The notes: generated by a model from the letters alone, not told the origin. A DNA stretch of 64,000 nucleotides from Thinopyrum elongatum (GCA_011799875.1 CM022302.1:104854730-104918729), one strand, 5' to 3'. Shown: positions 11,561-21,920, counted from the first letter of the stretch. Numbers and translations are program-made.

Positions 11561-11739
11561 TGCTGCTCTCCGGTGATTGAGGGCCGTCGTTCGTCGTTTC
11601 TTCGCACGGTTGAAGGGTATAATACAAGTTACATTTTGTGTATCATATTACTTGTGCGATTTTCTAGTTGGTTCGGTAATATATCTTAACATATTTAGTT
11701 GGTCCGAAAATATTTTGTTGTCAAGTATGTACGTGTCCG

Positions 11740-11990
11740 TTAATATTTAGGCGTCCGGTAATATATAGTTGTCTGTTAATATTTAGGTGACCGGTAATAT
11801 ATAGGCGTCCGGTAATGTAGAGTTGTCCTTTAATATTTAGGTGTCCGTTATTATTTAGGCGTCCGATAATATATAGTTGTCTTTTAATATTTAGGTGTCC
11901 GGTAATATTTAGGTGACCGGTAATACGTAGGCGTCCGGTAATGTAGAGTTGTCTATTAATATTTAGTTGACCGGTAATATTCCGAAATAT
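11740..11990 (+). repeat. Minisatellite upstream of the transposase gene
   Basis: Tandem units of roughly 22-26 bases built on aatatttaggtgtccggt and aatatataggcgtccggt. About ten imperfect copies end about 120 bases before the transposase ATG. The position suggests the 5' untranslated region or an intron of the transposase gene. The whole stretch 11600-12114 has no other recognisable content. Confidence 0.75.
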
Positions 11991-12114
11991 TTTTAGATGT
12001 CTGATATTTCAGTTTATGAATATTTTTAAGTGCACCGATAATATCCCATAATATATTATAAGTTTGACTTGCTGCTGAATAGTTCTCCATGTTGAATATT
12101 TTAGGTCGGCAGAT

Positions 12115-14889
12115 ATGTCAGATGTAGTGAAGTTTACTTTTTTCTACGGTCATGGTACTATCCAAACAAATCAGTTGGGAGTTGATCTTAGTGAGTTCGA
12201 GAACATAGTGGTGCCAATTAGTGCCCCTCAAACATGGTCTGTTAGTCAGTTGACAGAGTGGTTGACAAGATGTTTAGGGTGTAATACTGAAACTCACACC
12301 GTCGGTGTTCATGCATTGTGGAGTCGGTCAAGTTCGAACATTTTCTTTTATTTGAGGCCAATCGAGCGGGACTCTCAGTGGGTGCGATGGCTGCAAGGAT
12401 GTGCAAAAAGGATAGTAAATCCTTGCGCCTTAGTGCTTCCTGTCATGAAGGAGGTCAGTGCCCCTGAAGGCGAGGGTGGTTATGATCCTGGCCAGAGCAG
12501 TGCAGGGATACATTTATCTATGTTAGATGATCCGTTAAATGATGGATATGATGGCCACGAATCAGGGCAGAGTAGTCAGGTAGAAGGAGGAAATGCTGAT
12601 GGTTATGACATTGGCCAGGCTGATGCTGACGAGGTAGATGGCCAAATGCAAAACCTGATGGAAGATGAAGATACAGATGTTGATATTGTTCATGCTGATA
12701 ATTCCGACGAGTCGGATGAAGATGAGAACATAGAGGTGGTGCCTAATCCTGCAGCTTGGAATCATGACTTCTCATCTGCAATGACCGTGAATGATGGCCA
12801 TGATTCTGCCTGGCAATATCACCAGAACAACATTGCTACGGGTGGTATGTACCCCAACAAGGAAGCTCTGAAGGATGCAATCACTCAGTGGGCAATGTCC
12901 ACGCAAAGGGTTTTGAGAGCTGCCGTGTCTAGTCTGAAATTTTTGACAATGGTATGCAAGAACGATGATTGTCCCGCTAGGTTGCATGGCTATCTCCCAA
13001 AGTATGGTGTAAGTTGGGTGATCAGTGACTTCGTACAGCACACATGTGTTATTCCGTATATCCCTCAAGATCATGGTAACCTTTCGTCCACGCTTATTGC
13101 TCGATTGCTTTACAGCGAGATAGTGGAGAGCAAAGCGATGGAAGTGAAGGCTATCCAGACAAAAGTCTTCGTCAGGTTCAGTTACAGAATTTCTTATGGC
13201 AAGGTCTGGAGGGCTAAGCACATGGCGCTTGAGAAGAGATTTGGTTCGTATTTCGATGCATATGACTGTGTTGTCCGTCTCCTCCGCACACTGCAGTACC
13301 GGAATGCAGGCACCTATGTTGACATCCAAGACTTGGCCATGCCGGAGTTCCCAACTGTGATGGTGCTGCATCGATTGTTCTTCTCTTTCGGTGTATGCAT
13401 CGAAGCTTTCAGTCATTGTAGACTGGTGATATGTGTAGATGGCACATTTCTCACTGGCAAGTACAAGGGTCAGATCCTCACCGCCATTGGTCAAGACGGT
13501 CAAAATCAAGTAGTCCCACTAGCATTTGCTTTTGTGGAGAGCGAGAATACTGAAAGTTGGACTTGGTTCGTCAGGCAACTGAAAATAGCAGTTGTGAAGG
13601 ATAAGCCGAATGTGTGCATCCTTCATGACAGGCATGCAGGTATACTGAGTGCGATAAGGACACTGACAAACCCTGGGCCTGATGAGCCAACTCCATGGCA
13701 GGACCTGCAGAGCCGTTGGTGCATGCGTCACCTGGGGGCCAATTTCTTCTCGCAGTTCAGAAATAAGAACCTTATGAATCTATTCAAAAAACTCTGCAAG
13801 CAGAACCAGGAATGGAAGTACATGAAGATACGTGAGAGACTTAATGTGTGCACTCTGAGACATGTTAGGGACAGGAAAGCTGCAAGGGATGCAGCTGTGA
13901 GGGCACATGTAGAAGCAGTAGCTGCACAGTTAGCAACAGGACCAGCGGCCGAGGAGGAAGAACCTGTTGGGCTTTGTGATTTGCCAGGATTTGACCCACT
14001 TGGTACTAGGAGAAGGCTTGGCAGGACGATTAAAACATTTGAGCAGTGGATAGAGCATGAGCCTCTGGAGAGGTGGTCTTTGCTGCATGACACACATGGA
14101 GCAAGGTATGGTGTCATGACAACCAACCTAGCTGAAACTTATAACTTTGTCCTCAGAGGAAACTGTGCTTTGCCACTGACAGCAATCGTTGAGGGTATTT
14201 TCTATGGCACGATGAAGTATTTCAGAGATAGACGACAAGCAGCAGAGTTGCATATCACAAACAACCCGAACACACGTTATTGTGAAAGGGTTATGAAGTA
14301 CATGAATGATAAGATGCGGAAAGCTAGGACTCACACTGTAGTCCCCATCGGAAATCAAGAAAGAAGGTTTGAGGTCCGATTAGCTAACAACAAATTCGGA
14401 TGTGGTAATCAGGTGTTGACGCATGAGGTGAAAATTGGCAATGAAGTCAGGCCAACGTGTGAGTGCACATGCAACAAACCGAAGTTGCTTCATCTACCTT
14501 GCTCTCATGTACTTGCTGCTTGCGGGCAGCTAGGACTTGACGCAATCTCTTTCGTGTCTCCATATTTCCTGAAAGAGTCCGTGGTCAATACCTGGACAGG
14601 TGAGTTGCACGGATTTCAATCAATGGGTAACTTCACCACTGTTAACCCTGTTGAAAGGCAGTATATTCCGGACCCACGGAATATGCGTACAAGTAGAGGC
14701 AGACGTCAGTCTCAGCGCGTCCGGAATGATATGGATGAATCTGAAGCCGGAGGGCCAACTATTCAATGCATTCTATGCAATGAATTTGGCCATAGGGACA
14801 CTAATTGTCCCACCTTCGTGACTGGCCGTGGACGAGGAAACCGGGGACGAAGAGGAAGAAGAGGGAGAGGAGGGAGAGGAAGAAACTAA
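12115..14889 (+). CDS. MuDR-like transposase, 924 aa, uninterrupted
   Basis: The enzyme would cut and join the element's ends in the nucleus. Visible order: an N-terminal region with the acidic segment of residues about 140-215 (many Asp and Glu); a MuDR N-terminal-type domain near residues 240-300 (KEALKDAITQWAMSTQRVLR) with a Cys pair (CKNDDCPARL); a MULE transposase core from about 435, with Asp442 in CVDGTFLTG and Asp505 in ILHDRHAG; a SWIM zinc finger with Cys784, Cys786, Cys796 and His798; a CCHC knuckle with Cys885, Cys888, His893 and Cys898; and an Arg-Gly-rich tail. The third acidic catalytic residue cannot be assigned by eye. The ATG at 12115 is preceded by a minisatellite leader. 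There are no stops or frameshifts and the length is normal for the family, so it may be functional. Confidence 0.93.
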   Translation: MSDVVKFTFFYGHGTIQTNQLGVDLSEFENIVVPISAPQTWSVSQLTEWLTRCLGCNTETHTVGVHALWSRSSSNIFFYLRPIERDSQWVRWLQGCAKRIVNPCALVLPVMKEVSAPEGEGGYDPGQSSAGIHLSMLDDPLNDGYDGHESGQSSQVEGGNADGYDIGQADADEVDGQMQNLMEDEDTDVDIVHADNSDESDEDENIEVVPNPAAWNHDFSSAMTVNDGHDSAWQYHQNNIATGGMYPNKEALKDAITQWAMSTQRVLRAAVSSLKFLTMVCKNDDCPARLHGYLPKYGVSWVISDFVQHTCVIPYIPQDHGNLSSTLIARLLYSEIVESKAMEVKAIQTKVFVRFSYRISYGKVWRAKHMALEKRFGSYFDAYDCVVRLLRTLQYRNAGTYVDIQDLAMPEFPTVMVLHRLFFSFGVCIEAFSHCRLVICVDGTFLTGKYKGQILTAIGQDGQNQVVPLAFAFVESENTESWTWFVRQLKIAVVKDKPNVCILHDRHAGILSAIRTLTNPGPDEPTPWQDLQSRWCMRHLGANFFSQFRNKNLMNLFKKLCKQNQEWKYMKIRERLNVCTLRHVRDRKAARDAAVRAHVEAVAAQLATGPAAEEEEPVGLCDLPGFDPLGTRRRLGRTIKTFEQWIEHEPLERWSLLHDTHGARYGVMTTNLAETYNFVLRGNCALPLTAIVEGIFYGTMKYFRDRRQAAELHITNNPNTRYCERVMKYMNDKMRKARTHTVVPIGNQERRFEVRLANNKFGCGNQVLTHEVKIGNEVRPTCECTCNKPKLLHLPCSHVLAACGQLGLDAISFVSPYFLKESVVNTWTGELHGFQSMGNFTTVNPVERQYIPDPRNMRTSRGRRQSQRVRNDMDESEAGGPTIQCILCNEFGHRDTNCPTFVTGRGRGNRGRRGRRGRGGRGRN

Positions 14890-15062
14890 GTGTGGCACTC
14901 TGTTTAATTCTGTATTAAGTGTGGCACTTTGTTTAATTCTGTATCAACATCCTACAGGTATGTTTGTTCATATCTATTCTTTTCAATATCAGTTGGAACT
15001 ACCTGTTTCTTAATTACTTATGTGGCCTCCCTGTCGCAGGAGCCTACGGATATAGGGCGCCT
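14890..15062 (+). other. Transposase 3' region with a likely 82-base intron
   Basis: After the stop there is a tandem duplication of about 30 bases (tgtggcactctgtttaattctgta, twice). A GTATGT donor follows at 14958 and a CTGTCGCAG acceptor ends at 15039. This suggests that the transcript continues and is spliced into the small ORF downstream. Confidence 0.4.
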
Positions 15063-15347
15063 ATGTCCGAACATGAGGCCTCCCATTCTGAATCCACGTT
15101 TGAAAGTGCTCCGGAAGGTGGGCACAACACACAGGATCAGGTGTCGCAGCACATCGCCAACTGGATGGGCACGTATTATTCTACTCCTCCACCAGATCCC
15201 ACACAGCATACACAGCCCACGCAAGACACACAGTATGGCGAGGACGGGTCTTGGATTCCTCTTCGTAACGTTCGGCCACCGAACAGGTATGAGTGGTCGA
15301 CGCCCCCTCCACCACAGCCACGCCGCGGACGAGCACGACGTGGCTGA
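15063..15347 (+). CDS. Small Pro/Gln-rich ORF behind the transposase, 94 aa
   Basis: The frame is read from the ATG at 15063, just behind a plausible splice acceptor (15039). The product is hydrophilic with many Ser, His, Thr-Gln and Pro, holds a central HIANWMGTYYSTPPPDP stretch and ends in a basic PRRGRARRG tail similar in style to the transposase C-terminus. It could be an alternative C-terminal exon of the transposase or a short separate protein. No family is recognised. Confidence 0.35.
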   Translation: MSEHEASHSESTFESAPEGGHNTQDQVSQHIANWMGTYYSTPPPDPTQHTQPTQDTQYGEDGSWIPLRNVRPPNRYEWSTPPPPQPRRGRARRG

Positions 15348-15349
15348 TA

Positions 15350-15476
15350 CTTATGTATGCGAGGGACGTATTTGTATGTGAGAGACATATTTCTACCTAT
15401 GTATGGGAGAGACATATTTCGACCTATGTATGCGAGACACATATTTCGACCTATGTATGCGAGAGACATATTACTA
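15350..15476 (+). repeat. 28-base tandem repeat in the MULE
   Basis: About four to five units built on acctatgtatgcgagagacatatttc, directly after the small ORF. Probably 3' untranslated or spacer sequence. Confidence 0.8.
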
Positions 15477-16197
15477 TTAATTCGCATTGTTATTCGAGTT
15501 ACATTTCCACACTGACTGAAATAAGATACATTAAACTTTTGAAATTAAGATGCATAGAAAATAACATGCATAAAATAAGATACATAAAAATTAACATGTT
15601 CAAATCAAGATACAACTTGCTGTTTAAGATACAACTTGCTGCAATACGAATTTTAGGATATAATAACATAAATCTACTGAGTTCAACGTGGATATTTTTC
15701 TTTTTCATCACCAGCTTCTTCTGCTGCCTAGGAATTAAGATAGAAGTACATATGAATTAAACAGTACGACTTAACTAGAAAAATGATTTTTTTGGAAGTA
15801 GTACCTTTTTTTGAACAAATTCGGAAAATAAGATCCAAAAATCAAATATTGCAAAAATAGCACACGGTCGTCCTACCGGTGGATGAAACGTACCTGTCGT
15901 CCAACAGTGGCCGGCTCGGGATAAGGCCGGCCGCGCTCTTCTTCCTCCTACCTCCATTTCTCTCAGCTCCCTCTCTCTGTTCTTCGTTTTCTTCACCTAT
16001 TTCTTCCGATTCCAGGCCGCACATAGTTTTCACATAATATCAAATGACACAACTAGTCTCGAATGACAAACATAGTTTTCACATAATCTCAAATGACACA
16101 AATAGTCTCGAATGACAAGTTCATCACATACAATGTCTCGAATGACATAAATAGTTCATGACCACGATGGTCCACGATAGTTCAAACGACATAAACA
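15477..16197. other. Central MULE spacer with a TIR-like segment and short repeats
   Basis: No gene is seen. At 15780-15880 the sequence resembles the outer part of the 5' TIR: T runs, aaattcggaaaataaga, then gcaaaaatagcacacggtcgtcc. It is followed by a GC-rich and then CT-rich stretch (15890-15985), as at the 5' end. At 16020-16160 a motif of about 30 bases around tcaaatgacacaaatagtctcgaatgac is repeated several times. Confidence 0.5.
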
Positions 16198-16500
16198 TCA
16201 CATATAACTCGGTTTCCTGTAGCAATGCAAGTCAACAACCCATTTCCATTCCCATTCTTTGAGCATTTCATGAATTGTATCATCATCAGTTATTTCAATC
16301 AATTTTCTTTCCCCAGGGCCATCTGAGTGCAAGCTGCTGACGTAGTACACAAAATCGTCTTCCTTCAACCCTTGCTTCAACATGAATTTAGTCTTTAACC
16401 AATCAAAAGTGATGTCCACTTCACTAACTTGCACAACACTTTGAGGAAAGCCTTGGACATGAACAATAGGGCTAAGCACCCACTGAGTACCCTTAGCCAT
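16198..16500 (-). CDS. MULE accessory ORF 1, 100 aa
   Basis: The start is the ATG at 16500. A ttgcag acceptor abuts it, and a matching donor (gaag/gtaaat at 16643) gives a 143-base intron in the 5' untranslated region, so the longer non-ATG frame is not used. The protein is about 100 residues, acidic in the middle (LKEDDFVYYV, EITDDDTIHEML) and ends with aromatic residues (WEWKWVVDLHCYRK). The pattern recalls the small N-terminal domains of MULE transposases, but that is only an impression. It faces the transposase gene. A TATA box and a GCGGGAA array lie upstream. Function unknown; it occupies the place that mudrB has in MuDR, without visible similarity to it. Confidence 0.55.
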   Translation of the reverse strand: MAKGTQWVLSPIVHVQGFPQSVVQVSEVDITFDWLKTKFMLKQGLKEDDFVYYVSSLHSDGPGERKLIEITDDDTIHEMLKEWEWKWVVDLHCYRKPSYM

Positions 16501-16682
16501 CTGCAACACACAAATCCCACTCAAATCCCACTGAGCACCTAACTTACCCCTTGAGCATAACCACCAGGACAAAGAAAACTAGGGTTTGCAAAAAACTATG
16601 ATACATTAAACCAACCAAATAATGGGGGGTGGATTTGATTTACCTTCTCGTTTGGAAATGCCTTCGATCCAACGGTGAAACG

Positions 16683-16740
16683 AGACTACACTAGACTGCT
16701 TACCCACGTTACTGCCGAGGGTGTTTTATAGGTTGAGAGC
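16683..16740 (-). promoter_or_regulatory. Promoter module of accessory ORF 1 (TATA box)
   Basis: Read on the minus strand, CTATAAAA lies at 16731-16724, about 40 bases before the block agtgtagtc (near 16692-16684). The same two blocks with the same spacing recur at 17631-17685 in front of accessory ORF 2, including the shared plus-strand string ttttataggttgaga. The repetition supports a real promoter. Confidence 0.65.
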
Positions 16741-16805
16741 ACAAAGAAAGGCGGGAGGGAGACACTGCCGGGAAGTAGAGAGGGAGAAAATATGGTGGGA
16801 ACTTG

Positions 16806-17072
16806 ATAGCGGGAAAAAATGGCGGGAACTAAGAAAGCGGGAAAATTGTGGCGGGAACATATGGCGGGAACTACCGAAGCGGGAAAATAATGGGGGAGAT
16901 GTCGACTAGGCAGGGGAAAATGATGGCGGGAACTACCGAAGCGGGAAAATATGGCGGGAACTACCGAAGCGGGAAAAATATGGCGGGAAGTAGAGAGCGG
17001 GAAAATAGGGCGGGAACTACCGAAGCGGGAAAATTGGCGGGAAGTAGAGAGCGGGAAAATATGGCGGGAACA
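16806..17072 (-). promoter_or_regulatory. Array of about 17 GCGGGAA motifs (E2F-like) upstream of accessory ORF 1
   Basis: Units alternate between ggcgggaac and agcgggaaaat every 13-15 bases; about nine are GGCGGGAA and eight AGCGGGAA. A larger unit (ggcgggaactaccgaagcgggaaaatat) is repeated. On the gene's own strand the motif reads TTCCCGCC or TTTTCCCGCT, which fits the plant E2F consensus WTTSSCSS. The array ends about 75 bases upstream of the TATA box. Confidence 0.75.
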
Positions 17073-17142
17073 AGCAAGAACAACATAATGCTCCTACAAT
17101 TAAGATACAAGTACATCTGAATTAAAAAATACAACTTACAAA

Positions 17143-17625
17143 CTACATGAAGGCATCATCGTCATCCTCCGTCGATGCAGCACTCTTGCCCTTCGACGAT
17201 GCGGCACTCTTGGCCTTCGACGATGCGGCAGTCTTGGCCTTCGAGGATGTGGCACTCTTGGCCTTCGACGATGCGGTACTCTTGCCCTTGGTGCTCGGCA
17301 TGAAAATATCGTCTTCATCCTCGCTGTCTTGGGTCCATAAATAACTATGTTCTGCTGCAACATTTAGGAATACTTCACCCTTATGTTGTTGCTTCTTCCA
17401 CCTTCCTTGCAACCTCAGAAGTTCTTTTCGTATCTCCTCAAAAGTCCTTGCAGGCCACCCGCACCTACTTAATGCGTGAGCCAACTCATTTAGTAAGGTG
17501 TCACTATTGAGGAGTTCGTCCCATGGAACTATCCTATTGTCTATCTTGAAATCAAAAGCTAAGCTAAGAAGACATTCGGACATACTAGGGTGAAAAGAAC
17601 TACGATCGAAAGGATAACCGGACAT
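17143..17625 (-). CDS. MULE accessory ORF 2, 160 aa, helical domain plus Lys/Ser/Ala repeats
   Basis: A single-exon frame from the ATG at 17625. Residues 1-105 are ordinary globular sequence. Residues about 50-80 (LNELAHALSRCGWPARTFEEIRKELLRLQGRWKK) have the Trp, Arg and helix pattern of a SANT/trihelix-like DNA-binding domain, which I infer without a search. Residues about 108-150 are an acidic patch (SEDEDDIF) followed by five or so repeats of K-(S/T)-A-(A/T)-S-S-K, then EDDDDAFM at the end. The basic repeats and acidic ends suggest a nuclear or chromatin-associated protein. The TATA box lies about 50 bases upstream, so the leader is very short. Confidence 0.6.
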   Translation of the reverse strand: MSGYPFDRSSFHPSMSECLLSLAFDFKIDNRIVPWDELLNSDTLLNELAHALSRCGWPARTFEEIRKELLRLQGRWKKQQHKGEVFLNVAAEHSYLWTQDSEDEDDIFMPSTKGKSTASSKAKSATSSKAKTAASSKAKSAASSKGKSAASTEDDDDAFM

Positions 17626-17630
17626 CTTGA

Positions 17631-17685
17631 GACTACACTGGCCTGCTAACCCTCCTTAGTGTGGAGGGGGTTTTATAGGTTGAGA
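17631..17685 (-). promoter_or_regulatory. Promoter module of accessory ORF 2 (TATA box)
   Basis: A copy of the module at 16683-16740. The plus-strand block gagactacact is followed about 39 bases later by ttttataggttgaga (TATA on the minus strand at 17677-17671). The predicted start of transcription falls about 20 bases before the ATG. Confidence 0.65.
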
Positions 17686-17691
17686 AGAGAA

Positions 17692-18345
17692 GATGGCGGG
17701 AAAGAAGATGACGGGAAAGAAAAAGGCGGGAACAATATTGGCGGCAACGAAAAAGGCGGGAAAGAAAAAGGCGAGAAGAATATTGGCAGCAACAAAAATG
17801 GCGGGAAAGAAAAAGGCGGGAACAATATTGGCGGCAACGAAAATGGCGGGAAAAAAAGGCGGGAACAATATTGACGGCAACGAAAATGGCGGGAAAGAAA
17901 AAGGTGGGAACAATATTGGCGGCAACGAAAATGGCGGGAAATAAAAAGGCGGGAACAATATTGGCGGCAATGAAAATGGCGGTAAAGAAAAAGGCGGGAA
18001 CAATATTGGCGGCAACGAAAATGGAGGGAAGAATTTTGGCAGAAAAAAAAAGGCGCGAAATAATATTGGCGGCAAAGAAAAAATGTGGAAAATTAAATGA
18101 CGGGAACAATATTGGCGGCAAAAAAAGGCGCGAAAAATTATTTGTGGCAAAGAAAAACGTGAAAAATAAAATGGCGGGAACAATATTGGCGGGAACGAAA
18201 ATGACGGGAAGAATTTTGGCAGCAAAGAAAAGGCGTGAAATAATATTGGCCGCAAAGAAAAAATGTGGAAAATTATATGGCGGGAACAATATTGGCGGCA
18301 AAAAAAAGGCGCGAAATAATATTGGCGGCAAAGAAAAACGTGAAA
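17692..18345 (-). promoter_or_regulatory. Array of GGCGGGAA / GGCGCGAA motifs upstream of accessory ORF 2
   Basis: About 14 exact GGCGGGAA and three GGCGCGAA copies, plus many one-base variants (ggcggcaac, gacgggaa), lie in a repeat with a basic unit of about 15 bases and a higher-order unit of about 45 (ggcgggaacaatattggcgg). Both core forms fit the E2F consensus (TTSSCGC). The array starts about 15 bases upstream of the TATA box and ends before the subterminal hairpin. Read in frame it gives long artefact ORFs of Lys/Ala or Phe/Pro, which are not proteins. Confidence 0.75.
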
Positions 18346-18420
18346 AATAACGTGCCTGTTCTGAAAAAAAAATCCAGTCGAAGTCCCTCTTCTCGGTTTT
18401 TCTTCAAAAGTTAGAGCCTT

Positions 18421-18500
18421 GCAGCAGTCGGCTTAGAGTAAGCCGATTAGTCCAATCAGCCTATAGTAAGACGATTAGCTTACTCTAAGCCGACTGCTGC
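18421..18500. repeat. Perfect 22-bp inverted repeat (hairpin) inside the MULE 3' end
   Basis: The arm at 18421-18442 and the arm at 18479-18500 are exact reverse complements, with a 36-base loop that itself contains short repeats of ccgattag. It lies about 130 bases inside the 3' TIR, among GC-rich subterminal motifs (18500-18620) that match the type found inside the 5' end. Confidence 0.85.
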
Positions 18501-18627
18501 ATGTGGTGCTGGCCGACGGACCTATCGGCCAAGGCCAAGACGACTGAAATCCAGTCGGTCATGGCTAGGCCGACTGGAAGCTAATCGGCCTATAGTAAGC
18601 CAATTAGTCCCAATCGGCCTACCACTG

Positions 18628-18716
18628 GCCGACGGTGTATTATTTTTGAAAATTACTCAAACTGCGTATTATTTTTTAAATTTATTAAAAAAATGTATTA
18701 TTTAAAAAAAATTAGC
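18628..18716 (-). repeat. MULE 3' terminal inverted repeat
   Basis: Reverse complement of 10965-11053 with only a few changes, ending in attagc. The outer flank cggggggag is the candidate target duplication. Confidence 0.9.
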
Positions 18717-19101
18717 CGGGGGGAGTAGAAGAGAGAAGGCTAAGGGGAGTATGGAGTACAAAAGGAATAAGGGGTAAACACTCAAAAGCATCGATAGCAA
18801 AACACCATCACTACGACTTTTGTGGCCTATTCCCGGCTTGGTGTCATGTAGTTCGTCTTTCTTTCGTTCGTACTTATTGCCTTTCCTTGGTCCCGGAAAT
18901 TAGGCCTAGTAACCGTATAAAGGCTCCCATATATTAACGAGCATTTCATGCAGAACATACTCAAACTCGGTCGGATCGTTTAAAACTCAGTTGTGGTCTA
19001 GAAATCGATTTCAGCTTAACAAACTCTTAACCTTCATCGAGAATTCATACGCAAATGCATGGACTACCATCGAGCCAGAAGAAATGGTTGTTTTGCACCT
19101 T
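18717..19101. other. Low-copy flank; start of a diverged direct repeat
   Basis: No gene was recognised. From about 18890 the sequence (ggtcccggaaattaggcctag, then tataaaggctcc) matches 35090-35330 in the same order and orientation, with many substitutions. The repeat continues across the solo LTR to about 19590. Confidence 0.6.
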
Positions 19102-19106
19102 ATAAG

Positions 19107-19461
19107 TGTTGGTTTAGTCCCATCGGTTGTGGAAGGAGACATAACACGATTTATAAGGTGGGAGTGTCCCCTCCTAACAGGCTAGTCTTTTGGGGGGAGA
19201 GGGCCCAAGGCCTCTCACAAGTCGGTGTTGCTCTCCGTTTGGGCCTGATTGACGCATGTGGGTCGGAAACGCTGGTGTTAGCCGACCCGGGATTGCGCAA
19301 CAATTGGGGATTTATAAGGGCGGGGTGTCCCCTCCTAACATGCTAGTCATTTGGGGGGAGGGTCCAAGGCCTCTCATAAGTCGGTGTTGCTCTCCGGTTG
19401 GGCCTGGTTGACGCATGTGGGTCGGAAACACTGGTGTTAGTGGACCCGAGATTGCGTAACA
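19107..19461. mobile_element. Solo-LTR-like insertion with target duplication ATAAG
   Basis: It starts tgttggtttagtcc, ends ttgcgtaaca, and is flanked by ATAAG (19102-19106 and 19462-19466). The second copy of the surrounding sequence at 35.3 kb reads cttacagcatgata with no insertion, which is a natural empty site. Inside, a unit of about 160 bases (ggtgtcccctcctaaca ... ggattgcgcaacaa) occurs twice in tandem, at about 19150-19302 and 19310-19461. The element is therefore an LTR enlarged by an internal duplication. The retrotransposon family is not identified. Confidence 0.75.
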
Positions 19462-19466
19462 ATAAG

Positions 19467-21652
<2,186 letters not shown>

Positions 21653-21708
21653 TTGGCTCCCAGGACACTAGTAGAAAACAGGGCTTTGGGAATTGTCAGA
21701 TCAGAGCA

Positions 21709-21920
21709 ACAGTCCCGATCGACTTACGAATCAGGACTAATGCGTGCATCAGTCCCGGTTCGAGCGGCCAGGGCGCCGGCCGGGCCTCGGCAGGCACCAA
21801 TCCCGGTTTGGCTGGGACCTTTAGTCCCGGTTTCAGGGCGTGCAACCCCTTTAGTCCCGGTTGGTGTCCAGAACCGGGACTAGAGGTTAGTCTTCAGTCC
21901 CGGTTCTAGACACCAACCGG
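21709..21920. repeat. CACTA 1 left subterminal repeats
   Basis: Repeated tagtcccggtt and aaccgggactaaa units in both orientations, the usual transposase-binding arrangement of En/Spm elements. Matching units lie at the right end (34190-34370). Confidence 0.85.

Larger units (their letters stand above)
10965..18716 (+). mobile_element. Mutator-like element (MULE), apparently complete
   Basis: The element is bounded by 89-bp terminal inverted repeats (10965-11053 and 18628-18716) that differ at only a few positions. It holds a MuDR-type transposase on the plus strand and two small genes on the minus strand, giving a convergent layout like that of maize MuDR. The flanks read cgggggag (10957-10964) and cggggggag (18717-18725). 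These look like an 8/9-bp target duplication differing by one G in a G run, and 9 bp is the usual MULE duplication. No retrotransposon is nested in it and the transposase frame is open, so this is the least damaged element in the window. Confidence 0.88.

Noticed and set aside
11127..11576. 149-codon frame ending in poly-glycine
   Set aside because: CT-rich leader followed by a GGTGGA microsatellite; more likely the untranslated leader of the transposase gene.
12772..13509. 245-codon minus-strand frame
   Set aside because: A shadow of the transposase gene on the opposite strand, with no motif.
17656..18350. Long open frames on both strands (Phe/Pro-rich minus, Lys/Ala/Gly-rich plus)
   Set aside because: They are produced by the short-period GGCGGGAA repeat array read in several frames; no real protein.
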